This document shows positions 24,992 through 32,522 of a DNA stretch of 64,000 bases, one piece after another. The translations under genes and the position numbers were made by a program. The stretch lies in contig NZ_JAKIHL010000005.1 in NCBI RefSeq assembly GCF_021608135.1, positions 47,748-111,747 of the forward strand. The letters are read 5' to 3'. Below the pieces are notes generated by a model. That model saw only the letters and a list, made by a program, of their open reading frames with translations, was not told where the DNA came from and did not search any database. This DNA comes from Microaerobacter geothermalis. Its GTDB lineage: Bacteria; Bacillota; Bacilli; DSM-22679. How positions within the stretch are numbered: position 1 is the first letter of the stretch; every line of letters starts with the position of its first letter.

Positions 24992-26014
24992 ATGAGGATG
25001 AAAATACTTGTCACTGGTGGAGCCGGTTTTATAGGCAGCAACTTTGTTAAGTATATGGTTGATCGGTATCCGAACTACCATATCATCAATTTAGATGCGT
25101 TAACGTATGCCGGAAACCTGGAGAATTTGAAAGAAATAGAAGACAAAGAAAACTATCAGTTTGTAAAAGGAGACATTACAGATCGGACATTAATAGACTC
25201 TTTATTTCAAACGGGTATTGATGCCGTCATCAATTTTGCAGCTGAATCCCATGTGGACCGCAGTATTATGGAACCTGATATTTTCGTCAAAACGAATATT
25301 CTAGGTACACAAGTACTGTTAGAGATGGCAAAAGCGTATAGTGTGCGAAAGTTCTTGCAAGTTTCCACAGATGAAGTGTACGGAACGCTTGGACCTACAG
25401 GATTGTTTTCCGAGACAACCCCATTAGCACCGAACAGTCCATACAGTTCCAGTAAAGCTGGTGCAGATTTATTAGTAAGAGCTTATCATGAAACCTTTCA
25501 GCTTCCGGTAAACATTACCCGGTGTTCAAATAACTATGGGCCTTACCAATTCCCAGAGAAATTGATTCCTCTTATGATTATGAATGCCTTGGATGAAAAG
25601 CCTCTGCCTGTTTATGGTGATGGATCGAATGTGCGGGATTGGCTGCATGTAGAGGATCATTGTCGTGCCATTGATTTAGTCATGCATAAGGGGAAAGATG
25701 GCGAAGTCTATAATGTTGGTGGAAATAATGAGCGCACCAATTTGCAAATCGTGCAAACGATCCTAGAGTATCTTGACAAACCCGAATCATTAATCAAATT
25801 TGTGCAGGATCGGCCGGGGCATGATAAACGTTATGCAATTGACGCGACGAAAATAAAAGAAGAACTGGGTTGGAAACCAAAGTATACCTTTGATGTTGGG
25901 ATTAAACAAACGATTGATTGGTATTTGGAAAATCAAGAGTGGTGGAAACGTATACTCTCTGGGGAATATCAAGAATACTATAAGCAGCAATATGCGAGTC
26001 GATTAGGAGCGTAA
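24992..26014 (+). CDS. rmlB: dTDP-glucose 4,6-dehydratase
   Basis: Second enzyme of the pathway, an NAD-dependent short-chain dehydrogenase-type dehydratase. The Rossmann motif GGAGFIG is at residues 9-15, the catalytic STDEVYG segment follows, and the YxxxK pair is Tyr151/Lys155 in YSSSK. RPGHDKRYAID near the C-terminus is diagnostic for RmlB. ATG 24992 follows AAAGGG; ATG 24998 is possible. 340 residues, normal length. Its stop directly abuts the rmlD start, indicating coupled translation. Confidence 0.96.
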   Translation: MRMKILVTGGAGFIGSNFVKYMVDRYPNYHIINLDALTYAGNLENLKEIEDKENYQFVKGDITDRTLIDSLFQTGIDAVINFAAESHVDRSIMEPDIFVKTNILGTQVLLEMAKAYSVRKFLQVSTDEVYGTLGPTGLFSETTPLAPNSPYSSSKAGADLLVRAYHETFQLPVNITRCSNNYGPYQFPEKLIPLMIMNALDEKPLPVYGDGSNVRDWLHVEDHCRAIDLVMHKGKDGEVYNVGGNNERTNLQIVQTILEYLDKPESLIKFVQDRPGHDKRYAIDATKIKEELGWKPKYTFDVGIKQTIDWYLENQEWWKRILSGEYQEYYKQQYASRLGA

Positions 26015-26872
26015 ATGATGAAAGTTGTAGTGACGGGAGCGAAAGGACAGTTGGGCCGGGATCTTGTGCGAAGATTGCGGGTGAACCGTGGGGGAGTATT
26101 TGGATACGGGCGAGAGGAATTGGATATTACACGGATGGAGTCTGTAAGACAAGTTATTGACGAGATTCGTCCCGATGTGATCATTCATGCAGCAGCTTAC
26201 ACGAAAGTGGATCAAGCGGAAAGTGACGAGGAGCAGGCATACTTAGTGAATGCATTTGGCAGCAGGAATGTGGCCATTGCTGCCGAGGAATTTGGCGCTA
26301 AACTGTGTTATATCAGTACGGATTATGTATTCGACGGTAAGGCAACTTTTCCATACAAGGAATATGACAGAACGAATCCGCTTGGGGTTTATGGAAAATC
26401 CAAATATGCGGGTGAAGAATTGACCAAGACATTGTCATCCAAATACTTTATCGTTCGCACATCGTGGGTGTATGGCGTTCATGGGCATAATTTTGTCAGA
26501 ACCATGCTGCGGTTAGCGGAAGAAAGAGATGAATTGAAGGTTGTTAACGATCAAATCGGCTCTCCTACTTATACGGTGGATTTAGCCGAATTTATAGCTC
26601 AGTTGATAGCGACAGAGAAATACGGAATCTACCATGCTTCGAATACAGGTACTTGTTCATGGTATGATTTTGCAAAGGCCATTTTCGAGGAAGCCGGGGT
26701 TCAAGTGAAAGTGAGTCCGATTGCGACGGAGGATTTTCCGCGCCCTGCTCCGAGGCCCAAATATTCGGTTTTGGACCATTTGGCGATACGCGCTAACGGA
26801 TTTCAAGATCTCAGACACTGGAGAGAAGGGCTAAAAGATTTTTTAAAGGAATTGGGAAGCGTAAGAGACTAG
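26015..26872 (+). CDS. rmlD: dTDP-4-dehydrorhamnose reductase
   Basis: Last step, reducing the 4-keto group to give dTDP-L-rhamnose with NADPH. GAKGQLGRDL at the N-terminus is the dinucleotide site, STDYVFDG the active-site Thr region, and YGKSKYAGE the Tyr126/Lys130 pair; RTSWVYG and CSWYDFA segments are also family marks. 285 residues. The start codon immediately follows the rmlB stop. The stop codon is inside the stem of a terminator, which closes the operon. Confidence 0.95.
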   Translation: MMKVVVTGAKGQLGRDLVRRLRVNRGGVFGYGREELDITRMESVRQVIDEIRPDVIIHAAAYTKVDQAESDEEQAYLVNAFGSRNVAIAAEEFGAKLCYISTDYVFDGKATFPYKEYDRTNPLGVYGKSKYAGEELTKTLSSKYFIVRTSWVYGVHGHNFVRTMLRLAEERDELKVVNDQIGSPTYTVDLAEFIAQLIATEKYGIYHASNTGTCSWYDFAKAIFEEAGVQVKVSPIATEDFPRPAPRPKYSVLDHLAIRANGFQDLRHWREGLKDFLKELGSVRD

Positions 26873-26897
26873 CATAGAGAACTAGTCTCTTTTTTGG
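26864..26897 (+). terminator. Terminator of the rml operon, overlapping the rmlD stop
   Basis: AGAGACTAG (26864-26872) pairs with CTAGTCTCT (26882-26890), and TTTTTT follows. The rmlD stop codon TAG is the last three bases of the left stem. Confidence 0.85.
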
Positions 26898-26947
26898 TAT
26901 TAGCAGGAAATTTTTAATCATTTTTGTCTTAATCCTTTATCGAATCA

Positions 26948-26956
26948 TGGTATAAT
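26948..26956 (+). promoter_or_regulatory. Extended -10 promoter before the second glycan operon
   Basis: TGGTATAAT lies ~50 bases before the GT2 start and after the rml terminator. TTGTCT at 26924 is 21 bases upstream of the -10, too far for a normal -35. It probably drives the GT2 – phosphosugar transferase – galU – galE group. Confidence 0.55.
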
Positions 26957-27006
26957 AGATTCGATCCTATAGGAATTCCATCTCGTAGAAAAATGGTGAT
27001 TTTACG

Positions 27007-27873
27007 ATGGATCTGAGCATTTTAATCGTGAACTATAATACTTGTAATTTAACCTTGCAAGCATTACGTTCCGTATTCGACTCACGAACCGATTATCAGT
27101 TTGAAGTGATTGTGATCGATAACAATTCTACGGATGATTCGGTTGAAATGATAGAACGTGAGTTTCCTAAGGTCAAATTGATTCAGAATCGGGAGAATGT
27201 CGGATTTTCCAAGGCAAATAATCAGGGAATCAAAATAGCGGATGGCCGGTACATCTTATTGTTGAATTCCGATACGGTGATTCAGAAGGATACCTTGGAT
27301 ATGATGTTGAAGTTTATGGATAACCACCCGCATATAGGGGCAAGCGGCTGCAAAGTGGTGTTACCTGACGGTTCACTGGATAAAGCGTGCCGGAGAGGAT
27401 TTCCTACCCCTTCCGCTTCCTTTTATTACGCTTTTGGGATTGCCAGGCTCTTTCCGCATGTTCCCCGTTTTAACCAGTACCAACTTACCTATTTAGATCC
27501 GGATAAAGACTATCCGGTAGATTGCCTTGTTGGAGCTTTCATGCTGGTGAGAAGAGAAGCGATTGAACAAGTTGGATTGCTTGATGAAGAATTTTTTATG
27601 TACGGGGAAGACATTGACTGGTGCTACCGTATCAAGCAGGCAGGATGGGATATCTACTATTATCCATATACTTCAATCGTTCATTATAAAGGAGCAAGCA
27701 GCCGCAGAAAACCTTTCAAGATCATCTATGAATTTCACCGGGCGATGTTTCTTTTTCATAGGAAGCATTATCAGCAGAAGTATTCTTGGGCCATAAACGG
27801 ATTGGTTTATCTCGGGATCGCTGTAAATTTTATCTTTTCTCTTATAATAAATCGCTTGAATTGGGCAAGGTGA
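27007..27873 (+). CDS. Family 2 glycosyltransferase (WbbL-type rhamnosyltransferase)
   Basis: A 288-residue inverting glycosyltransferase. The core shows LSILIVNYNTCNLTLQALRSV, DNNSTDDSVEMI, NVGFSKANNQGI, LLNSDTVI (DXD-like) and the acceptor-side VDCLVGAFMLVRREAIEQVGLLDEEFFMYGEDIDWCYRIKQAGW, very like WbbL proteins that add rhamnose to a lipid-linked first sugar. A C-terminal hydrophobic stretch (GLVYLGIAVNFIFSLIINRL) may hold it at the membrane. It ends 4 bases before the initiating transferase, consistent with acting just after that enzyme. Its sequence class differs from the GT2 at 22407. Confidence 0.88.
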   Translation: MDLSILIVNYNTCNLTLQALRSVFDSRTDYQFEVIVIDNNSTDDSVEMIEREFPKVKLIQNRENVGFSKANNQGIKIADGRYILLLNSDTVIQKDTLDMMLKFMDNHPHIGASGCKVVLPDGSLDKACRRGFPTPSASFYYAFGIARLFPHVPRFNQYQLTYLDPDKDYPVDCLVGAFMLVRREAIEQVGLLDEEFFMYGEDIDWCYRIKQAGWDIYYYPYTSIVHYKGASSRRKPFKIIYEFHRAMFLFHRKHYQQKYSWAINGLVYLGIAVNFIFSLIINRLNWAR

Positions 27874-27877
27874 TTGT

Positions 27878-29284
27878 ATGATCCGCGGAAATGAAAAGTT
27901 TTTATCACAAATCTATGCGTTAAGTGATTTTATTGTCATACAATGGGTCTTCCTCTTTACTTGGTGGTTAAAATTCAGAAGCGGGTTATTCACCTATGAA
28001 TCACACCTTCCGTTTACGACCTATTTTCTTTGGGGTGTGATATATAGCGTCGCGGCGATTGCTGTCGGTTATTTTACCACCCTTTATTCTTCCAAAAGAA
28101 AAAAGAGGTTTTCCTTTGAAGCTTATAAAATCATTCAAGTGCATGGAATCAGTTTACTCATTCTTTTGAGCATCCTCTTTTTATTTAAGGAGCTAGACTA
28201 TTCTCGCTCGTTTCTGGCGATCTTCTTTTTAGGGAATCTCTTTTTTGTCGGACTCTATCGATATATTGTAAAAGGTCTTTTAAAATCTTTTCGGAAAAAA
28301 GGCTATAATAAACAATTCGTCCTAATATTAGGAGCAGGTTCCCTAGGCAGAAGTTTTTACGATAATCTGATGCAATATCCTGAGCTGGGATACGAAGTAA
28401 TTGGTTTTCTCGATGATTTTCGGGATACACACGATAGGGAGCATGCTCACTATAAGCCGATCATTGGGAGCGTAGATGATTTAGAAGCGATTTTACAGCA
28501 ATATCTGGTGGATGAAGTGATTATTGCATTGCCGTTAAAAGCGCACAAGAAATACGGAAGTATTATCGGAATTTGTGAAAAGGCTGGGGTTCGGGCGTTA
28601 ATTATTCCCGACTTTTTCGATTTTCTTCCGGCCAGACCGTATTTTGACAACTTTGCCGGTATCCCCTTAATTAATGTCCGCGATATTCCATTGGATGAAC
28701 TGAGGAATCGATTGTTAAAACGAGCCTTTGATATTGTCTTTTCCTTCATTGTGATTATGATAACATTACCATTAATGGCCATAATCGCTATTGGAATTAA
28801 GCTGACTTCTCCTGGGCCGGTGATTTTCAAACAAGAGAGAGTCGGGATGAATCGGCGAAGATTTATCATGTATAAGTTTCGTTCCATGAGAGATTTGCCG
28901 CAAGAGGTTTCCGATACGCAGTGGACGACTGCCGATGATCCGCGTCGAACCAAGTTTGGCACATTCCTTCGGAAAACAAGCTTGGACGAATTGCCCCAAT
29001 TCTTTAACGTATTAAAAGGGGATATGAGTGTTGTAGGCCCACGTCCGGAACGACCATACTATGTAGAACAATTTAAAGAGGAAATTCCGAAATACATGGT
29101 CAAGCATCACATTCGTCCCGGAATTACGGGGTGGGCACAAACCAACGGACTGCGCGGAGATACGTCGATTCAAGATCGGATTCTTCATGATATTTTTTAT
29201 ATCGAGAACTGGACGTTGCTGTTTGATATTAAGATTATATTTAAGACGATTGTGAAAGGGTTTATGAATAAGAACGCGTATTGA
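27878..29284 (+). CDS. Undecaprenyl-phosphate sugar-1-phosphate transferase (polyprenyl glycosylphosphotransferase, WsaP/WbaP/WcaJ type)
   Basis: It starts lipid-linked glycan synthesis by moving a hexose 1-phosphate from a UDP-sugar to undecaprenyl phosphate. The 468-residue protein has four N-terminal membrane helices, a CoA-binding-like Rossmann domain (LILGAGSLGRSFYDNL, about residue 148), one more hydrophobic hairpin at ~285-305, and the catalytic C-terminal domain: GPVIFKQERVG, KFRSM, SLDELPQFFNVLKGDMSVVGPRPE and RPGITGWAQ. Glucose or galactose is likely, as galU and galE follow. Geobacillus S-layer glycan loci carry the similar WsaP. Start ATG with a weak upstream site overlapping the previous gene. 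Confidence 0.92.
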   Translation: MIRGNEKFLSQIYALSDFIVIQWVFLFTWWLKFRSGLFTYESHLPFTTYFLWGVIYSVAAIAVGYFTTLYSSKRKKRFSFEAYKIIQVHGISLLILLSILFLFKELDYSRSFLAIFFLGNLFFVGLYRYIVKGLLKSFRKKGYNKQFVLILGAGSLGRSFYDNLMQYPELGYEVIGFLDDFRDTHDREHAHYKPIIGSVDDLEAILQQYLVDEVIIALPLKAHKKYGSIIGICEKAGVRALIIPDFFDFLPARPYFDNFAGIPLINVRDIPLDELRNRLLKRAFDIVFSFIVIMITLPLMAIIAIGIKLTSPGPVIFKQERVGMNRRRFIMYKFRSMRDLPQEVSDTQWTTADDPRRTKFGTFLRKTSLDELPQFFNVLKGDMSVVGPRPERPYYVEQFKEEIPKYMVKHHIRPGITGWAQTNGLRGDTSIQDRILHDIFYIENWTLLFDIKIIFKTIVKGFMNKNAY

Positions 29285-29336
29285 TCAGAGATGTATCCTG
29301 ACCTCGTCAGTAATAATGGAAGGTGGGTAAGTAGCA

Positions 29337-30248
29337 ATGAAGGTGAGAAAAGCGATTATTCCGGCCGCCGGTTTAGGTACCCGATTTCTGCCGGCGACAA
29401 AGGCACAGCCCAAAGAAATGCTACCGATTGTCGATAAGCCAACAATCCAGTACATTATCGAAGAGGCGGTTGCTTCGGGAATTGAAGATATTATGATTGT
29501 GACCGGCCGCGGCAAGCGGGCGATTGAGGATCATTTCGATAAGTCTTTTGAATTGGAAACGACATTGGAAGCCAAGAAGAAGAATGAACTTCTGGAAGAG
29601 ATGGAACGGATTACGAATATGGTTGATATCCACTATATCCGGCAAAAGGAAGCGAAAGGACTTGGGCATGCCGTCTGGTGCGCCCGGAAGTTTATCGGAG
29701 ATGAGCCGTTTGCCGTATTATTGGGGGATGACATTGTCGTATCTGAAAAGCCCTGCTTGCAGCAGTTGATTGAAATCTATGACCATTATCACTCAACGGT
29801 AATTGGTGTGAAGCAGGTGGCGAAGTCTGAAGTGGAAAAGTATGGGATTATTTCTCCAAACCCATTAGGTGGTAATAAGGGGGTGTACCATGTAGACGAT
29901 ATGGTGGAAAAACCACCGGTGGAAGAAGCCCCTTCCCAGTTGGCGATTATGGGACGGTATATTTTGCGCCCGGAAATCTTTGCGATTTTGGAAACGCAAG
30001 AACCAGGGGCCGGAGGAGAGATCCAGCTGACCGATGCCTTGCGGACGTTGTCAAAACAGCAAGCGGTGATGGCTTATGAATTTGACGGGCGTAGATACGA
30101 CGTTGGAAATAAATTGGGCTTTATTGAAGCCACGATTGATTTTGCCTTGAACCGAGAAGATTTGCGGGATGAAGTGATGGAACTGCTGGTCAATCGGGTG
30201 GAGAAAATGAGAACAACCGTGATGGAGGTTGCTGTTGCGAAGGAGTAG
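29337..30248 (+). CDS. galU: UTP-glucose-1-phosphate uridylyltransferase
   Basis: Makes UDP-glucose. The signature [31 protein letters not shown] is cut here as a start motif at residues 4-20 and beyond; [47 protein letters not shown] and [10 protein letters not shown] are intact. 303 residues with ATG 29337 behind GGAAGGTGGG. It follows the initiating transferase by 52 bases and precedes galE, so the trio likely supplies UDP-glucose and UDP-galactose to it. Confidence 0.95.
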   Translation: MKVRKAIIPAAGLGTRFLPATKAQPKEMLPIVDKPTIQYIIEEAVASGIEDIMIVTGRGKRAIEDHFDKSFELETTLEAKKKNELLEEMERITNMVDIHYIRQKEAKGLGHAVWCARKFIGDEPFAVLLGDDIVVSEKPCLQQLIEIYDHYHSTVIGVKQVAKSEVEKYGIISPNPLGGNKGVYHVDDMVEKPPVEEAPSQLAIMGRYILRPEIFAILETQEPGAGGEIQLTDALRTLSKQQAVMAYEFDGRRYDVGNKLGFIEATIDFALNREDLRDEVMELLVNRVEKMRTTVMEVAVAKE

Positions 30249-30305
30249 AAATGCGTCATCAAAGGAATGAAAAATGTATAACCGTACGAAATTGGAGGAG
30301 TGAAT

Positions 30306-31277
30306 TTGGAAACCGTACTCGTTACCGGAGGAGCCGGATACATTGGCAGTCACACAGTTAAGGTCTTATTAGAAAAAGGGTACAAAGTAGTCGTTTTAGA
30401 TGATTTGTCCACCGGGCATCGAAATGCTGTATGTACTGAGCATTTCTATTTAGGGGATATTGCTGACCAGGAATTGGTTTCAAAAATTGTAAACGATCAT
30501 CAGATCACATCCGTTATTCACTTTGCTGCAAAAAGTCTTGTGGGAGAATCAATGAAATCTCCAGATTTATATTTTATCAATAATGTAGGCAAGTCTGTTC
30601 AATTCTTTTCCACGCTGGTATCCTGTGGTGTAAAACACATTGTTTTTTCCTCTACAGCTGCCGTATATGGAATACCTGAAACGATTCCGATTCCTGAAGG
30701 AACGTTACCTAATCCAATTAACCCCTACGGGGAATCTAAGTTAATGGTTGAAAAGACCTTGAGATGGATGGAAGAAGCTTATGATGTCAAGTGGTGTGCG
30801 TTAAGATATTTTAATGCTGCCGGAGCCGATTTGAACGGAGATCTCGGTGAAGATCATTTTCCGGAGACACATTTGATTCCGTTGGTTCTGAAAACGGCCT
30901 TAGGTCAGAGGGATGAGATTCAGATTTATGGAACGGATTATGAAACTCCAGACGGAACATGCATCAGGGATTATATCCATGTACTCGATTTAGCGGAAGC
31001 TCATATTCGTGTGCTGGAAGGGCTAAAAAATGGTTTGAAAAGTGGAGCATATAATGTAGGTACGGGACATGGGTACTCTGTCCGCGAAGTGATCCAGTTG
31101 GCTCAAAAAATTGTGGGTAAAGAAATCAAGGTGAGGGAAGCGGCAAGGAGAGAAGGGGATCCCGCTGTCCTTGTGGCTAAAGTAGACAAGATTCAGGAAC
31201 AAGTAGGCTGGAAACCGCGGTATAGTGACCTGGAAACAATCATCTCAACCGCTTGGAAGTGGCATAGTAAACTGTAG
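30306..31277 (+). CDS. galE: UDP-glucose 4-epimerase
   Basis: Interconverts UDP-glucose and UDP-galactose. GGAGYIGSHT near residue 7 is the NAD motif; the YGESK pair is Tyr141/Lys145 and RYFNAAG, GTDYETPDGTCIRDYIHV are GalE marks. TTG 30306 is preferred: GGAGGAG at 30294-30300 is spaced for it and overlaps the alternative GTG 30300. 323 residues. The TAG stop shares its AG with the first bases of a dispersed repeat that begins at 31276, so that repeat sits exactly at the gene's end. Confidence 0.93.
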   Translation: METVLVTGGAGYIGSHTVKVLLEKGYKVVVLDDLSTGHRNAVCTEHFYLGDIADQELVSKIVNDHQITSVIHFAAKSLVGESMKSPDLYFINNVGKSVQFFSTLVSCGVKHIVFSSTAAVYGIPETIPIPEGTLPNPINPYGESKLMVEKTLRWMEEAYDVKWCALRYFNAAGADLNGDLGEDHFPETHLIPLVLKTALGQRDEIQIYGTDYETPDGTCIRDYIHVLDLAEAHIRVLEGLKNGLKSGAYNVGTGHGYSVREVIQLAQKIVGKEIKVREAARREGDPAVLVAKVDKIQEQVGWKPRYSDLETIISTAWKWHSKL

Positions 31278-31308
31278 GTGCCTGGTACTTCCCGAAATTT
31301 GTCGAAAA
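31276..31308 (+). repeat. RAYT-associated-type repeat, copy 1 (galE stop)
   Basis: AGGTGCCTGGTACTTCCCG followed by AAATTTGTCGAAAA. It differs from the other copies in GGTAC for GTCAC. Its first two bases complete the galE stop codon. Confidence 0.75.
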
Positions 31309-31321
31309 CGGTTTACCAACG

Positions 31322-31345
31322 TCCCCAGGAAGATATTCCTGGGGG
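31322..31345. other. Strong hairpin after galE
   Basis: CCCCAGGA pairs with TCCTGGGG around an AGATAT-type loop. No T-run follows directly, so it is a doubtful terminator; T-rich sequence appears about 15 bases later. Confidence 0.4.
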
Positions 31346-31441
31346 GTAGCTTCTTCATTTGATTTTTGGGATAGGCCCAAGAATGATAGGTAAAAACATT
31401 TGGATTACGTTCCAGATAATGTTATACAGTGAATTGCTTTA

Positions 31442-31450
31442 TGGTATAAT
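31442..31450 (+). promoter_or_regulatory. Extended -10 promoter of the 31.5-kb antitoxin/PIN pair
   Basis: TGGTATAAT, 31 bases before the antitoxin GTG; the ribosome site AAGGGGGGAT lies between. No good -35 is seen. Confidence 0.5.
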
Positions 31451-31480
31451 GATAAAAACATTCTGTAAGGGGGGATAAGC

Positions 31481-31711
31481 GTGATCCCTAAAAAACTTGA
31501 TCATCAAACCGCAACTGAATTGAGATCGATTTTAGATAAATTGAATATTAAAAATCCAAGGGTAATAATTGATTTTGAAAAGGAGACTGTGGAGGTAGAA
31601 GAAGATGATTATTCAGTTGATGATCTTCTTGAATCAGCAGGTGCGTTGTCTCCTGACAGAGTGAATGAACTTCGTCGTGAAATAGAAAAGATGCGTGAGG
31701 AATGGGATTGA
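31481..31711 (+). CDS. Probable antitoxin partner of a PIN toxin
   Basis: A 76-residue acidic protein starting GTG 31481 behind AAGGGGGG. I do not recognise its family. The C-terminal half (DDYSVDDLLESAGALSPDRVNELRREIEKMREEWD) is a charged helix like the toxin-wrapping tails of VapB antitoxins. Its last bases overlap the PIN gene (TGATG), the usual arrangement of toxin-antitoxin pairs, and this context is the main reason for the call. The N-terminal region may bind DNA; no classic ribbon-helix-helix or AbrB motif is clear. Confidence 0.65.
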   Translation: MIPKKLDHQTATELRSILDKLNIKNPRVIIDFEKETVEVEEDDYSVDDLLESAGALSPDRVNELRREIEKMREEWD

Positions 31712-32106
31712 TGCGTTCTATTGGATATCTGTTCGATACAAACATCGCAATAGGAATGGTGGACAGTGACGAGGGGATACTCGAATTTATTAAGCAGGCA
31801 TCACGCGATAAATTAAAGATATATTTTTCAGTTGTAACAGAATGTGAATTCATCAGCGGATTAAGTTCAGAACATGAGGCTCAATCTATTAAGTTCTTAA
31901 ATTCGGGTCGATTTCTTGAAGTTAATTCAAGTATTGCGAGGGTTGCTGGAAACATAAGAAGAGAGCAACGTTTTAAAAGAAGAAAACTTAAGACTCCTGA
32001 TGCTTTAATTATCGCTACAGCAATAAAGCATGGATTGATCCTTGTATCGAGAGACAAAGACATGGATATCGCAGAAGAATATAATGTCAGAATAATTAAA
32101 CTTTAA
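31711..32106 (+). CDS. PIN-domain toxin (VapC-like ribonuclease)
   Basis: About 131 residues beginning MRSIGYLFDTNIAIG; ATG 31711 overlaps the antitoxin stop by one base (an earlier ATG at 31702 is possible). Acidic residues of the PIN active site appear in order: Asp in LFDTN, Glu in VTECEFISGL, Asp in KTPDALIIATAIKHG, and Asp residues in VSRDKDMDIAEEYN. Predicted Mg-dependent endoribonuclease held inactive by the preceding protein. No strong terminator follows; the next 416 bases hold no gene. Confidence 0.82.
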   Translation: MRSIGYLFDTNIAIGMVDSDEGILEFIKQASRDKLKIYFSVVTECEFISGLSSEHEAQSIKFLNSGRFLEVNSSIARVAGNIRREQRFKRRKLKTPDALIIATAIKHGLILVSRDKDMDIAEEYNVRIIKL

Positions 32107-32522
32107 TGATTCTTGGCTCTATTGTATTGTTTTTAGAGAATAAACCGATATTAATAAGCTATCTTATTCTTAAATGGCTATCTATGAAAATAGGATACTA
32201 ACGCATTCTAAGGATACCACTTATGCTTGGAGACTCTGCCCCATAATGATGTTTCAAGTATTTCGCCAATGCAATGATAAACTCAATCTATGTTCGAAAT
32301 CATGGGTGCCTGGTATTCCTCGAAATTTTTCGAAAACAATTTAACCACTCCCCATACTTGTATGATTAAAAACTCTACTGGAAGAATAGTAGGTTTTTTT
32401 TCTAAAAATCACCCAAATTTTGTAGAAATTCTCCAAGTGGATGACTGGAAAAAGTGGTATAATACCCACAGTATGTATTAATGCTTTGAATAATTGGTCT
32501 AACATTCGGAGGTCAATATGAT
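32107..32522. other. Gene-free gap with a repeat copy and a promoter
   Basis: The stretch contains repeat copy 2 (32305) and an extended -10 TGGTATAAT at 32455-32463 that probably drives the O-antigen-ligase-like gene; that gene's ribosome site GGAGG is at 32508-32512. A 63-codon frame across the repeat (32290-32481) has no ribosome site and is not believed. Confidence 0.5.
32305..32335 (+). repeat. RAYT-associated-type repeat, copy 2 (intergenic)
   Basis: GGTGCCTGGTATTCCTCG followed by AAATTTTTCGAAAA, the most diverged copy. Sequence similarity to copy 1 continues past the core (a TTTA-CCA-CCCC stretch), so the two may share an origin. Confidence 0.6.

Noticed and set aside
32290..32481. 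A 63-codon frame before the O-antigen-ligase-like gene
   Set aside because: It runs through repeat copy 2 and the promoter, and has no ribosome site.
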